A stretch of 64,000 nucleotides of DNA, from NCBI GenBank assembly GCA_045600205.1, contig JAZRXM010000038.1, positions 1 to 64,000 of the forward strand. Reading direction: 5' to 3'. Made by a program: the position numbers and the translations under genes. The first letter of the stretch is position 1; each line of letters starts with the position of its first letter. The notes under the pieces were generated by a model that worked only from the letters and a program-made list of their open reading frames with translations, did no database searches and had not been told where the DNA came from. Below are positions 32,760 through 42,001 of this stretch, in pieces. This stretch comes from Firm-04 sp045600205 (GTDB lineage Bacteria > Bacillota > Clostridia > Oscillospirales > Ruminococcaceae).

Positions 32760-35153
32760 ATGAATACAAATTTATCCCCTGATTACCAGACACTGGAACT
32801 TCATAAAATACTGGAAATGCTGGCAAAAGAGGCAGCCAACGAGCGTACAAAGCAAATGGCACTCTCTATGGTGCCTGAAACGGATGCAGACCGTGTCCGT
32901 CACAGCCTGCAACAAACCGAGGATGCCTTTCAGCTTTCCGTCCGATTTGGCGCACCGCCGTTCCAAAGCTTCAATGATGTCTGTGCCGCCGTGCGCCGCA
33001 CCGCTTCAGGCGCGAGAGTTTCGCTCAAGGAACTGCTGGAAATCGCCCGTTTACTGCGGCAGATCTCTGCGCTGACGGACTGGCATGCGCACTGCGAGCA
33101 GATGACTTCCACGCTCACCGATTTGTTTGATCGTTTGCAGCCAGACAGCTATCTTGCCGATTTGTTGGAACGCTCCATTGAATCCGAGGAACGCCTGGCA
33201 GACGCCGCATCTCCGCAGCTTGCCGCCATTCGCAGAAAAATTACCCAATCGGGTATGCGTTTGCGCGAAAAGCTCGAAAAAATGATAAAATCTTCAGCAA
33301 TGCAGCCCTATTTGCAGGAAAGCATTGTCACCGTCCGCGATGGCAGATACGTTTTGCCGATCAAGGCAGAACATCGCGGCGATGTCGCCGGTCTGATTCA
33401 CGATACTTCATCCACGGGTCAGACTTACTTCATTGAACCCATGGCAATTGTCGATGCCAACAACGATATCCGCCTGCTGGAAAGTCAGGAACAGGAGGAA
33501 TGCGAGCGCATCATCACGAAGCTCTGCGCATCCTGCGGACAGGCAGCAGAACAGCTTTTGTCGGGCTATGAAATTGCCGCAGAACTGAATCTTTACTTTG
33601 CCAAAGCCGCGCTCGGCACCATGATGAGCGGCACCATTCCGCAAATCTCCGAGGACGGCAACATCATCCTGAAAAAAGCGCGGCATCCGCTGATCGACCG
33701 CAAGACCGTTGTACCGATTTCGCTGACGCTTGGCGGCGAATACGCGGCACTGATCATCACGGGACCCAACACAGGCGGTAAGACCGTTGCGCTGAAAACC
33801 GTTGGCCTGCTGACGGCAATGGCAATGTGCGGACTGATGATTCCTGCCGCAGACGGCAGTCAGATCTCCGTTTTTGACCGCGTCCTTGCCGATATCGGCG
33901 ACCGCCAGAGCATTGAGCAAAGTCTTTCCACGTTCTCCGCACACACCGTGCAGGACATCGCCATTCTGGAGCAGGCAGACGACAAAACGCTCGTCCTGAT
34001 TGATGAATTGGGCTCCGGAACTGACCCCGTAGAAGGTGCGGCACTCGCCGTTGCCATGATCGAGCGGCTGAAATGTCAGGGCGCGAAACTGATGGTCACC
34101 ACGCATTATCAGGAGTTGAAACGCTACGCGATCGACACGCCCGATGTTGAAAACGCCTCCTGTGAATTTGATCTGGAAACCCTCCAACCCACCTACCGCC
34201 TGCTGATCGGTTCGCCGGGAAAATCCAATGCGTTTGCGATCTCCCGCTCGCTCGGTATGCCGGAGGACGTCATCGAACACGCAAAAAAGCTCGTCAGCAG
34301 CGAAAATTTGCAGTTTGAAACCGCCGTGGAAGAACTGGAACGTCAGCGCATTTTGCTGGAAAACCAGAATGCGGAACTGGAACGCCTGCGCACCGATACC
34401 GCAGACCACGAAAAGGCTCTGCGCGAGGAGCGGGAGGAAATGGAACGCCGCCGCACCGCAGAACTCGATAAGATCCGCGCAGATGCTCGCAGAATCGTAG
34501 AGCAGACTGTGGCGGAATCCAACGAGCTGCTCGAAGAACTGCGCGCGCTCAAAAAGGAAAAGGAACAGGCGGATTTTGCTGAAAAAATCGCTGCCGCCAA
34601 ACTCAAATCCCGCCAGACCATTGACAAACTCTACGAAAATTCTGACCCTGAGGGAGAACAGAGCGAATATCATCTGCCGCGTGCGCTCAAAGCGGGCGAC
34701 AGTGTTACCATCGTATCTATGGGAAAATCGGGCACGGTGCTTGCACCATCCGACAGCAAAGGCGTTCTGGTACAGATCGGTGCCATGAAAACGCGCGTCA
34801 CACTGGATAATGTCCGACTGGAAACCCCGAAACAGGGGGCGCCGCAGCAGCAAAAACAAACCCGTCGCCCTGCCGCGATTCTTTCTTCCGGCGGACAACG
34901 GACCCGCAGTGCCGCAATGGAGTGCGACATCCGCGGCTGCACCGTAGACGAAGGCTTGATTCGCATGGAACAATTTCTCGATCAGGCAATGCTTTCAGGC
35001 ATCCAGACCGTGACGATCATTCACGGCAAGGGCACCGGTGCATTGCGTGCCGCCGTACAGGAGCATCTGCGAAAATCCAAGCAGGTGAAAGAATACCGCC
35101 TTGGTCGCTACGGCGAGGGCGAAGACGGTGTGACCGTCGTAACGCTCCGCTGA
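32760..35153 (+). CDS. mutS2: endonuclease MutS2
   Basis: 797 residues. The MutS-type ATPase has Walker A GPNTGGKT at about 334-341, Walker B LVLIDELGSGTDP and THYQELK. A long coiled coil follows (about 520-640, LERQRILLENQNAELERLRTD), and a C-terminal Smr domain has DIRGCTVDEGL and HGKGTGALR. MutS2 acts on recombination intermediates and collided ribosomes rather than mismatches. The ATG at 32760 lies just after the recO stop with no strong ribosome site, so translation is probably coupled; the longer frame from 32679 overlaps recO. Confidence 0.95.
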   Translation: MNTNLSPDYQTLELHKILEMLAKEAANERTKQMALSMVPETDADRVRHSLQQTEDAFQLSVRFGAPPFQSFNDVCAAVRRTASGARVSLKELLEIARLLRQISALTDWHAHCEQMTSTLTDLFDRLQPDSYLADLLERSIESEERLADAASPQLAAIRRKITQSGMRLREKLEKMIKSSAMQPYLQESIVTVRDGRYVLPIKAEHRGDVAGLIHDTSSTGQTYFIEPMAIVDANNDIRLLESQEQEECERIITKLCASCGQAAEQLLSGYEIAAELNLYFAKAALGTMMSGTIPQISEDGNIILKKARHPLIDRKTVVPISLTLGGEYAALIITGPNTGGKTVALKTVGLLTAMAMCGLMIPAADGSQISVFDRVLADIGDRQSIEQSLSTFSAHTVQDIAILEQADDKTLVLIDELGSGTDPVEGAALAVAMIERLKCQGAKLMVTTHYQELKRYAIDTPDVENASCEFDLETLQPTYRLLIGSPGKSNAFAISRSLGMPEDVIEHAKKLVSSENLQFETAVEELERQRILLENQNAELERLRTDTADHEKALREEREEMERRRTAELDKIRADARRIVEQTVAESNELLEELRALKKEKEQADFAEKIAAAKLKSRQTIDKLYENSDPEGEQSEYHLPRALKAGDSVTIVSMGKSGTVLAPSDSKGVLVQIGAMKTRVTLDNVRLETPKQGAPQQQKQTRRPAAILSSGGQRTRSAAMECDIRGCTVDEGLIRMEQFLDQAMLSGIQTVTIIHGKGTGALRAAVQEHLRKSKQVKEYRLGRYGEGEDGVTVVTLR

Positions 35154-35168
35154 GCAGAAAGGTCGATT

Positions 35169-36344
35169 ATGATTCGAGAAGCATCTGAAGATCCGCATTA
35201 CATCAATCGTGCCGATGAGCCGATTGACCCCCATGACCCCTTTCAGAATCCGACGGAAGTGCATGAATATAACACCGATTACGCCGAAGTTGTGCCGCAG
35301 ATTACCCTCAAAGGCTGCCGCATTCCGCTGATTCCCTCTGCAAATGAACGCAGCAGGATCCGCAAATTCTATACCCTGGCAGGTGTGTTGGGCGCGTTTG
35401 ACTATTTTCTGGCATCTATTCTGGCGGTCGGGCTGTACTATCTGGTATCCCTGTTTCAGCGCAGCGTAGACAGCAATTTGCTGGGCGGCAAGCTGCCGCA
35501 GAATTATTCAAACATTCAGTCACAGTTTTTTTCGGACAGCAGCATTGAAATCGGCATCAACCTGATCGCATTTTTCCTCGCAAACACGATTGTTTTTCTG
35601 CTTGGCAGTAAACTGTCGCATATTCGACTGAAAGACTATTTTCAGGATCAGTCCCTGCCGTTTTCCAAAATTCTGCGCTATGTTGCAGTCGGACTGTTCA
35701 TTCAGTTTGCGATGGGCGTTGCCGCAGACTGGGCATACAGCCTGTTCGACGCCATGGGGCATGAGATGTACGTGCCGGATTTTTCCATGGGCGACTCCCC
35801 CACAAAAATGCTCCTGACCGTGCTGTATAGCTGTCTGGTTGCGCCGATTACTGAGGAACTGGTATTCCGCGGCGTCATTCTCAAAAACCTGAGCCGTGTC
35901 AGTCAAAGGCTCGGAATCTTCTTGTCTGCGTTGTTTTTCGCATTGGCACACGAGAATATCCCACAGGGTCTGCTGGCATTTGTCCTCGGCATTTTCCTCG
36001 CTTACATCACCATTGAAAACAATTCACTCGTGCCTGCCATGATCGTCCATTTCAGTGTCAACACTCTGAACACGGTCATGATGATTTTACAGGATATGCA
36101 AGGCGGTTCCTTCCAAACCATTTACAGCGTTTATGTTCTGTTCGTTCTTGCATTCGGTACGGCTGCCCTCCTCTATACCATGATGACGGAGCGTCTGCCT
36201 GCCACAACCCCGCATCAAAGTGTGCGCGGCATGAACCTTGCACTGAGTTCTCTCGGCATCTGGCTGTTTGTGATTACCCATGTCAGTGCCATGCTGCTGC
36301 CTGTATTACTCCGCTCCGTATCCCTATTTTTCTCGAAAGGATGA
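35169..36344 (+). CDS. CPBP family intramembrane metalloprotease
   Basis: The 391-residue protein has a soluble N terminus of about 65 residues and about eight membrane segments. The CPBP/Abi motifs are EELVFRG (about 229-235, EExxxR), FALAHENIPQGLLAFVLGIFLA (conserved His) and IVHFSVNTLNT (H and N). Such glutamic proteases cleave CAAX-like or other membrane substrates; the target here is unknown. It follows mutS2 by 15 bases and precedes nadE by 6, so it is probably cotranscribed. Confidence 0.9.
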   Translation: MIREASEDPHYINRADEPIDPHDPFQNPTEVHEYNTDYAEVVPQITLKGCRIPLIPSANERSRIRKFYTLAGVLGAFDYFLASILAVGLYYLVSLFQRSVDSNLLGGKLPQNYSNIQSQFFSDSSIEIGINLIAFFLANTIVFLLGSKLSHIRLKDYFQDQSLPFSKILRYVAVGLFIQFAMGVAADWAYSLFDAMGHEMYVPDFSMGDSPTKMLLTVLYSCLVAPITEELVFRGVILKNLSRVSQRLGIFLSALFFALAHENIPQGLLAFVLGIFLAYITIENNSLVPAMIVHFSVNTLNTVMMILQDMQGGSFQTIYSVYVLFVLAFGTAALLYTMMTERLPATTPHQSVRGMNLALSSLGIWLFVITHVSAMLLPVLLRSVSLFFSKG

Positions 36345-36350
36345 TTTATC

Positions 36351-37094
36351 ATGTATCATTTTGATGTCAATCGCGCAATTGATGACTGCTGCCGCTGGAT
36401 TCAGGACTGGTTTGCCGCAAATGGTGACGGCTGTCCTGCCGTACTGGGCATTTCGGGCGGCAAAGACAGTTCTGTTTGCGCTGCACTCCTCTGCAAGGCA
36501 CTCGGTACACACCGCGTGGTCGGTGTCATGATGCCGCGCGGCGAGCAGCCTGATATTGAAGATTCGCTCTGTCTGTGCAATCATCTTGGCATTCGCTCGG
36601 TAACAGTCAACATTGGTGCCGCTGCGGACGCCCTCGCAGATGCCGTATCTGCGGCTGTTCCGCTTTCGACACAGGCAACGGTCAACCTCGCGCCGCGCGT
36701 CCGCATGGCAACAGTCTATGCCGTTTCGCAGAGCCTTGGCGGTCGTGTGGCAAACACCTGCAATCTCTCGGAGGACTGGGTCGGCTATTCTACCCGCTGG
36801 GGTGACAGTGTCGGTGATTTCTCGCCGCTTTCGAAATTCACTGTCACAGAGGTCAAAGCCATCGGCAGAGCATTGGGACTGCCTGCACATCTGGTGGACA
36901 AGGTTCCCTCGGATGGACTTTGCGGCAAAACCGATGAGGACAACCTCGGCTTTACCTACGCTGCACTGGATGCTTACATCCGTGAGGGTATTGAGCCGCC
37001 TGCGGACGTCAAAGCGCTGATTGACCGCAAGCACGCCGCCAATCTGTTCAAGCTGGAAATGATGCCCGCTTTCCCCTTCGACCCCGAAAAATAA
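36351..37094 (+). CDS. nadE: NAD synthetase, ammonia-dependent type
   Basis: The 247-residue protein has the PP-loop SGGKDSS at residues 35-41, plus NTCNLSEDWVGYSTRWGDSVGDFSPLSKFTVTEV split motifs and PSDGLCGKTDEDNLGF, as in NadE. It converts deamido-NAD to NAD with ammonia; no glutaminase domain is fused. GAAAGG lies upstream of the ATG. The unit ends in a strong terminator. Confidence 0.93.
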   Translation: MYHFDVNRAIDDCCRWIQDWFAANGDGCPAVLGISGGKDSSVCAALLCKALGTHRVVGVMMPRGEQPDIEDSLCLCNHLGIRSVTVNIGAAADALADAVSAAVPLSTQATVNLAPRVRMATVYAVSQSLGGRVANTCNLSEDWVGYSTRWGDSVGDFSPLSKFTVTEVKAIGRALGLPAHLVDKVPSDGLCGKTDEDNLGFTYAALDAYIREGIEPPADVKALIDRKHAANLFKLEMMPAFPFDPEK

Positions 37095-37106
37095 TCCATA
37101 AACAAC

Positions 37107-37143
37107 AAAAAGGCTTCGCTCCCAAACGGAACGAAGCCTTTTT
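37107..37143. terminator. bidirectional terminator
   Basis: AAAAAGGCTTCGCTCC ... GGAACGAAGCCTTTTT between nadE and the convergent aminotransferase gene. Confidence 0.88.
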
Positions 37144-37152
37144 GATTGGATT

Positions 37153-38355
37153 TCAGCGACCGTATGCCTTGGCAAGCTTCTCAAATGCAGGCAGGCTGCG
37201 CTCAATCATTTCTGTTGTCACGCAGTATGCGATGCGGACGAATCCTTTACATCCGAAGCTGTCAGAGGGCACAAGCAAAAGTTCATATTCACGCGCTTTC
37301 TGGCAGAACGCACTTGCATCTGCCTCCATTGCCTCCACAAAGAGGTAAAATGCACCATCAGGGTGAATGCAGCGGTAACCGTAAGAGGTCAGTGCATTAT
37401 AAAGCAAATCGCGGTTCTTGCGGTAAATGGACAAATCGCCTGTTTTTCCGACATTTTCAGCAACTACGCGCTGTGCAAGGCTCGGGGCACAAACGAATCC
37501 CAACGCTCTGCCTGCGCCGCATACTGCTGCATACAATGCACGATGATCCTGCATTTTCGGTGATACCACAATATAGCCGATTCGTTCACCCGGCAGTGAC
37601 AGCGACTTACTGAACGAATAGCAAACAAACGTATGATCGTACAAATTCGTCATGTACGGCACCACGGCGGTTTCATCATAGACCAGTTCTCTGTAAGGCT
37701 CATCTGCCAGCAGATAGATCGGATGACCGTACTCTGCGGATTTCTGACGCAGGATATCGCAGAATTTCTCAAGGCTTTCGGGTTTGAAGATGACGCCTGT
37801 CGGATTATTCGGCGTGTTAATGATAACCGCTTTTGTTGCAGGCGTAACAAGCTGCTCAAATGCAGTCAGATTCATCTGGAATGTATCGGTGTCAGCGGGC
37901 ACAATAACCAGTTTTCCGCCTGCTGCCTCAACAAACACGCGATACTCAGGGAAGAACGGCGCGAAGGTCATGCACTCATCGCCGGGGCAGAGAATCGCAT
38001 TCAAGGTGACGGTCAGCGAAGCCGCTGCGCCACAGGTCATATAGATATCGCCTGCGGAAATACCCGCCTGATATCTCCGGTTGATATTTTCCGCCATGGC
38101 TGCGCGAGTCTGTTCAGCACCAACAGCAGAAGTGTAACCGTGCAGCAGCACTGAATCGGTTTCGTCCATCAGACGGCGAATCGAGTCGTGAACACTCTCA
38201 GGTGCAGGCACGCTCGGGTTGCCCAGACTGAAATCGAACACGTTTTCTCTGCCGATTTCCTTTGCGCGGCGATTGCCGTACTCGAATGTTTCGCGGATGA
38301 CGGACGGTGCCTGACCAAGTGCAAGCATCGCACTGTTATAAGGCTGATAATTCAT
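37153..38355 (-). CDS. PLP-dependent aminotransferase, class I/II
   Basis: The 400-residue fold-type I enzyme has NTPNNPTG (about 183-190), DEPYRELVYD, and the PLP lysine in SFSKSLSLPGERIGY (about 247). The C-terminal Arg in FVRIAYC binds the substrate carboxylate. The subgroup resembles aspartate/aromatic aminotransferases of clostridia; exact amino donor is not determined. AGAGGA lies 6 bases before ATG 38355, so the longer frame to 38430 is rejected. It is a single-gene unit with its own promoter. Confidence 0.9.
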   Translation of the reverse strand: MNYQPYNSAMLALGQAPSVIRETFEYGNRRAKEIGRENVFDFSLGNPSVPAPESVHDSIRRLMDETDSVLLHGYTSAVGAEQTRAAMAENINRRYQAGISAGDIYMTCGAAASLTVTLNAILCPGDECMTFAPFFPEYRVFVEAAGGKLVIVPADTDTFQMNLTAFEQLVTPATKAVIINTPNNPTGVIFKPESLEKFCDILRQKSAEYGHPIYLLADEPYRELVYDETAVVPYMTNLYDHTFVCYSFSKSLSLPGERIGYIVVSPKMQDHRALYAAVCGAGRALGFVCAPSLAQRVVAENVGKTGDLSIYRKNRDLLYNALTSYGYRCIHPDGAFYLFVEAMEADASAFCQKAREYELLLVPSDSFGCKGFVRIAYCVTTEMIERSLPAFEKLAKAYGR

Positions 38356-38401
38356 GAAAATTCCTCTTTTCATCTGGTAATAAATAATGTATCCACTTAT
38401 C

Positions 38402-38430
38402 ATGATACCAGAAATGCCGCCATTTGTCAA
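38402..38430 (-). promoter_or_regulatory. sigma-A promoter of the aminotransferase gene
   Basis: Minus strand TTGACA (38425-38430), 17-base spacer, TATCAT (38402-38407). Confidence 0.8.
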
Positions 38431-38435
38431 TATGC

Positions 38436-38476
38436 AAAAACAAGCCGCTTCGAGCCATACGACCCGAAGCGGTTTG
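38436..38476 (-). terminator. terminator of pnp
   Basis: CAAGCCGCTTCG ... CGAAGCGGTTTG stem; the minus strand continues TTTTTGCATA. Confidence 0.8.
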
Positions 38477-38484
38477 TTGATTGA

Positions 38485-40626
38485 TCATTCAGCCTCGTTT
38501 GGAGCCTGAAGCTGCTTTCTGGATTCCAGTTCAGCCAGAGCATCCTTACGGGAGAGGGAAATCTTACCCTTGACATCGTCAATCTCCATGACCTTGACCA
38601 CGATCTCATCGCCCAGAGAAACAACGTCCTCGGTCTTTTCTACGCGGTTCTTATCCAGCTTGGAGATGTGAACCAGACCTTCCTTGCCGGGTACGATCTC
38701 AACAAACGCACCAAATGCCTGAATGCCGGTTACCTTGCCCTTATAAATTGCACCGATCTCAGGACCGTTTGCAATGGTATCGACAATCTGGATTGCCTTC
38801 TGTGCGCCAGCCAGATCCAGACCCGATACGAATACGCTGCCGTCCTCGTTGATATCAATCTTGACATCGCACTCAGCAGAAATCTTCTGGATGACCTTTC
38901 CGCCCGAACCGATGACCTCACGGATCTTGTCCACAGGAACACGGGTCTGGAGCATCTTGGGTGCGTATGCACTAACGGTTGAACGCGGTGCAGGGATTGC
39001 TTTCAGCATGATCTCATCGAGGATATACAGACGAGCCTTACGGGTCTTTTCGAATGCTTCCTTGATGATTGCAGGGGTCAGACCATCAACCTTGATATCG
39101 ACCTGAATTGCGGTAATACCCTTGTGCGTACCGCCAACCTTGAAGTCCATATCGCCGAAGAAGTCCTCAAGGCCCTGAATATCAACCATGGTCATGAACT
39201 CATCGGAGTCCGGCTTGGTGATCAGACCGCAGGAGATACCTGCAACAGGAGCCTTGATCGGAACACCTGCGTCCATCAGTGCGAGGGTAGAACCGCAGAT
39301 AGAACCCTGAGAGGTCGAGCCGTTGGAGCTGAGAACCTCGGAAACAAGGCGGTATGCATACGGGAATTCCTCAACAGACGGGATAACAGGCAGCAATGCA
39401 CGCTCAGCCAGCGCACCGTGACCGATCTCACGGCGTCCCGGACCACGGGAGGGCTTTGTTTCGCCGACAGAATAGCTCGGGAAGTTGTACTGGTGCATAT
39501 AACGCTTGGTTTCCTCGTTCTCGTCCAGACCGTCAATGCGCTGTGCATCGGAAACAGGACCGAGCGTTGCAATAGTCAGGACCTGTGTCTGACCGCGAGT
39601 GAACAGACCGGAACCGTGTACGCGGGGCAGCAGACCGACTTCAGCAGCCAGCGGACGAATTTCGTCGATTTTTCTGCCGTCAACGCGCTTGCCCTGATAG
39701 AGCCACTCACGGACGATGGTTTTCTGCAGCTTGTAGATGCACTCGTCAATCATCGGAATGCGCTCCTCATTCTCTGCATCAAACTTCTCATGGATGGCAT
39801 TCTTGATTGGAGAAAGTCTTGCCTCACGGATATTCTTATCGTTGGTATCCAGAGCAAATTCAACGTCTTTGCGTGCAAATGCAGCAATAGCATCAAACAG
39901 CTCATGGTCAACTTCCATGGATTCAAATTCAAACTTCGGCTTGCCGATCTCTTTCTGGATATCAGAAATGAATGCGACCAGCTTCTTGATCTCCTCGTGT
40001 GCCTTGCAGATGCACTCAAGCATCAGGTCATCCGGAACCTCGTTTGCACCTGCTTCGATCATAACGATCTTCTCAGCGGTAGCAGCAACGGTCAGGTTCA
40101 GGTCAGACTTTGCTCTCTGCTCCTTGTTGGGCATCAGAATGATCTCGCCGTCGATCAGACCGACAGAGCAGCCGCCGATCGGACCATTCCACGGGATATC
40201 GGAAATTGCAATGGCTACGGAAGTACCGATCATGCCGCAGATCTCAGGCAGGCAATCCTGGTCAACCGCCATAACAGTCATGACAACAGCAACATCGTTG
40301 CGCATATCCTTCGGGAACAGCGGACGAATCGGACGGTCAACGCAGCGGGAGGTCAGAATTGCCTTTTCGCTGGGCTTACCCTCACGCTTCATGAAGCTGC
40401 CGGGGATTCTGCCGACGGAATACAGACGCTCCTCGTAATCAACGGACAGCGGGAAGAAATCAACGCCTTCACGGGGCTTTTCGCTTGCGGTAACGTTTGC
40501 CATGACAACAGTATCGCCATAGCGTACCCAGCAGGAACCGTTGGAAAGTTCGCAGGTCTTGCCGGTTTCGATGGAAAGTTCACGACCGCAGAATGTTGTT
40601 TTGAAAATCTTGTGCTTTTCGAACAT
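38485..40626 (-). CDS. pnp: polyribonucleotide nucleotidyltransferase (PNPase)
   Basis: 713 residues: two RNase PH domains flanking a helical domain, with the phosphate-site block PSRGPGRREIGHGALAERAL in the second, then KH (IREVIGSGGKVIQKISAE) and S1 (GAIYKGKVTGIQAFGAFVEIVPGKEGLVHISKL). It degrades RNA 3'-to-5' with phosphate, alongside RNase Y. AGGAGGC precedes ATG 40626. It lies downstream of rpsO, the conserved bacterial order, separated by a terminator and a long leader hairpin that suggests post-transcriptional control. Confidence 0.98.
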   Translation of the reverse strand: MFEKHKIFKTTFCGRELSIETGKTCELSNGSCWVRYGDTVVMANVTASEKPREGVDFFPLSVDYEERLYSVGRIPGSFMKREGKPSEKAILTSRCVDRPIRPLFPKDMRNDVAVVMTVMAVDQDCLPEICGMIGTSVAIAISDIPWNGPIGGCSVGLIDGEIILMPNKEQRAKSDLNLTVAATAEKIVMIEAGANEVPDDLMLECICKAHEEIKKLVAFISDIQKEIGKPKFEFESMEVDHELFDAIAAFARKDVEFALDTNDKNIREARLSPIKNAIHEKFDAENEERIPMIDECIYKLQKTIVREWLYQGKRVDGRKIDEIRPLAAEVGLLPRVHGSGLFTRGQTQVLTIATLGPVSDAQRIDGLDENEETKRYMHQYNFPSYSVGETKPSRGPGRREIGHGALAERALLPVIPSVEEFPYAYRLVSEVLSSNGSTSQGSICGSTLALMDAGVPIKAPVAGISCGLITKPDSDEFMTMVDIQGLEDFFGDMDFKVGGTHKGITAIQVDIKVDGLTPAIIKEAFEKTRKARLYILDEIMLKAIPAPRSTVSAYAPKMLQTRVPVDKIREVIGSGGKVIQKISAECDVKIDINEDGSVFVSGLDLAGAQKAIQIVDTIANGPEIGAIYKGKVTGIQAFGAFVEIVPGKEGLVHISKLDKNRVEKTEDVVSLGDEIVVKVMEIDDVKGKISLSRKDALAELESRKQLQAPNEAE

Positions 40627-40679
40627 ACGGAATATGCCTCCTCAATGTAATAAAGTTGGAAAAATGTTTGGCAGCGAGG

Positions 40680-40729
40680 ATTAGCACAAAATCCTGCCCC
40701 GATCCTGCGGGGTACGATTTCATGCTAAT
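40680..40729 (-). promoter_or_regulatory. long hairpin in the pnp leader
   Basis: ATTAGCA (40680-40686) pairs with TGCTAAT (40723-40729), AAATC (40689-40693) with GATTT (40716-40720) and CCCC (40697-40700) with GGGG (40709-40712), with an 8-base loop. It lies about 55 bases before the pnp start and has no T run, so it is not a terminator. In E. coli the pnp leader hairpin is cut by RNase III and PNPase for autoregulation; a similar role here is inference. Confidence 0.5.
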
Positions 40730-40781
40730 GTTCTCGCGTTGCCGAAAAAACGAACAAAAATTGTGCAGCGGGCGTATGAAC

Positions 40782-40814
40782 AAAAAGGCAGAGGGAAAGG
40801 CATCCCCCTGCCTT
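40782..40814 (-). terminator. terminator after rpsO
   Basis: AAGGCAGGGGG / CCCTCTGCC stem on the minus strand followed by TTTTTG; it separates rpsO from pnp. Confidence 0.8.
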
Positions 40815-40832
40815 GATGCACGATACGTGAGA

Positions 40833-41099
40833 TTACTTACGCAGACCAAGACGCTCTACGGTTGCACGGTAACGCTCAATGTCCTTCTTCTTCAGGTAGT
40901 TGAGCAGGTTACGACGGCGACCGACCATCTTCAGCAGACCACGGTAAGAATGGGTATCCTTCTTGTGATCCTTCAGATGAGCGTTCAGATCGTTGATACG
41001 ACGGGTCAGGATCGCGATCTGTACCTCAGGAGAACCGGTATCGCCTTCGTGGGTAGCATTTGCGAGGATGACCTCAGTCTTTTCTTCCTTACGCAGCAT
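40833..41099 (-). CDS. rpsO: 30S ribosomal protein S15
   Basis: The 88-residue protein has the S15 pattern EGDTGSPEVQIAILTRRINDLNAHLKDHKKD, HSYRGLLKMVGRRRNLLNYL and the C-terminal ERLGLRK. It binds the 16S central-domain three-way junction early in 30S assembly and in many bacteria represses its own mRNA. AAAGAGGTG precedes the ATG. Its about 100-base leader is potentially structured. Confidence 0.98.
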   Translation of the reverse strand: MLRKEEKTEVILANATHEGDTGSPEVQIAILTRRINDLNAHLKDHKKDTHSYRGLLKMVGRRRNLLNYLKKKDIERYRATVERLGLRK

Positions 41100-41212
41100 T
41101 TCATTTCACCTCTTTAAGTCAATATTACCGATAAACGCAGCAGAGGGGTTTGGTGAATTCCTGCATATGCAGGCTTTAGTCCCCAGTCCGAGTAGACGGC
41201 TTATATATTATA
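41100..41212 (-). promoter_or_regulatory. rpsO promoter and candidate S15-binding leader
   Basis: An extended -10 (TATGCTATAAT, box at 41207-41212) without a clear -35 starts a leader of about 100 bases. It contains the perfect palindrome CCTGCATATGCAGG (41160-41173), flanked by GGGG/CCCC (41181-41184 with 41145-41148 on the minus strand), a possible multi-branch S15 site. Confidence 0.45.
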
Positions 41213-41669
41213 GCATATCGTGCCAATAATATCTATGAAATTCTCGTGAAGCTTTTGTGAACATTTTGTTAACATTCAAGTGTTTTCCGCGATTCTGCGG
41301 GCATTTGTTTGTATTTTTCACTACACACGAGAAAAACAGATGTCAAGTGGCAGAGTCCACAAAGATGCGTGGCGTTTTTGGTTGAATCGGAGAATCTATC
41401 GTGGAAAAATTGTGGAAAACACTGTGGAAAATTTGAAAACTTGCCCGACTTTTCAACAGAAATCGGTGGAAACATCTGTTTTGGATGTTGAATTCCTAAA
41501 AATTCGGCTCTGCATCGCGTCTTTTTCGCCTCGAACTGTTGAAGCATCTGTGGAAAAGTTAAAATCGGGGCAATTTGCCAAACTTTATCCGCATAATCCT
41601 GCTCTGTTCGGAAATACTAAATTCGCCTGAGCAATGCTCAGGAATACCAATACGGAAAGGGATTTTCCA
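41213..41669. other. gene-poor region with repeated GTGGAAA/TGTGGAAAA words
   Basis: About 450 bases with no supported gene. GTGGAAA occurs at least five times between about 41400 and 41560, four of these as TGTGGAAAA-like words, resembling degenerate DnaA boxes. Frames through this stretch on both strands (Val-Glu-Asn repeats) reflect the repeats and are not accepted as genes. Confidence 0.4.
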
Positions 41670-41954
41670 ATGAAAAAGCAAATTTGCCTTGCTGCGGCAA
41701 GCTTGATGCTGCTGACAGGCTGTGGGGACAAGGAATCGACCGGTGAACAGGTCACCAAACCTGCCACCACGACAGAAAATCTTGTCACTGCGCAGCCCAT
41801 CACAACAGATACCACCGCTGTGACAGAGCAAAACGCCGTCAGCACCGAATCCACCGGACTGATATCCGAGGTCAAGGATGCCGTGGATTCCATTCGGGAC
41901 ACAGTAACCTCTCTGATGACCGAGGCAGGAAAAAAGCTCGACGGCAGCCGCTGA
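41670..41954 (+). CDS. small Thr-rich lipoprotein
   Basis: A 94-residue protein with a lipoprotein signal: MKKQICLAAASLMLLTGCG, Cys at residue 19 in the lipobox LLTGC. A Thr/Val/Ala-rich unstructured linker and a short amphipathic C-terminal helix (LISEVKDAVDSIRDTVTSLM) follow. GGAAAGGGA is upstream of ATG 41670, so the longer frame is rejected. Function unknown; the linker is similar in style to that of the lipoprotein at 62.3 kb. Confidence 0.7.
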   Translation: MKKQICLAAASLMLLTGCGDKESTGEQVTKPATTTENLVTAQPITTDTTAVTEQNAVSTESTGLISEVKDAVDSIRDTVTSLMTEAGKKLDGSR

Positions 41955-41997
41955 AAAAACGGACTTCGTTCCCGATTCCGAGAGCGAAGTCCGTTTG
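41955..41997. terminator. bidirectional terminator
   Basis: AAAACGGACTTCG ... CGAAGTCCGTTT between the lipoprotein and proS genes. Confidence 0.8.
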
Positions 41998-42001
41998 GCT
42001 T

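Noticed and set aside
33408..34973. 521-residue frame opposite mutS2
   Set aside because: Antisense shadow of a full-length MutS2 with P-loop and Smr domain.
39124..40650. 508-residue frame opposite pnp
   Set aside because: Antisense shadow; PNPase motifs are complete on the other strand.
41269..41630. Two overlapping frames (plus, 116 residues; minus, 92 residues) in the repeat region
   Set aside because: Their Val-Glu-Asn and Phe-Pro-Gln patterns come from the GTGGAAA repeats; neither has a ribosome site at a sensible start.
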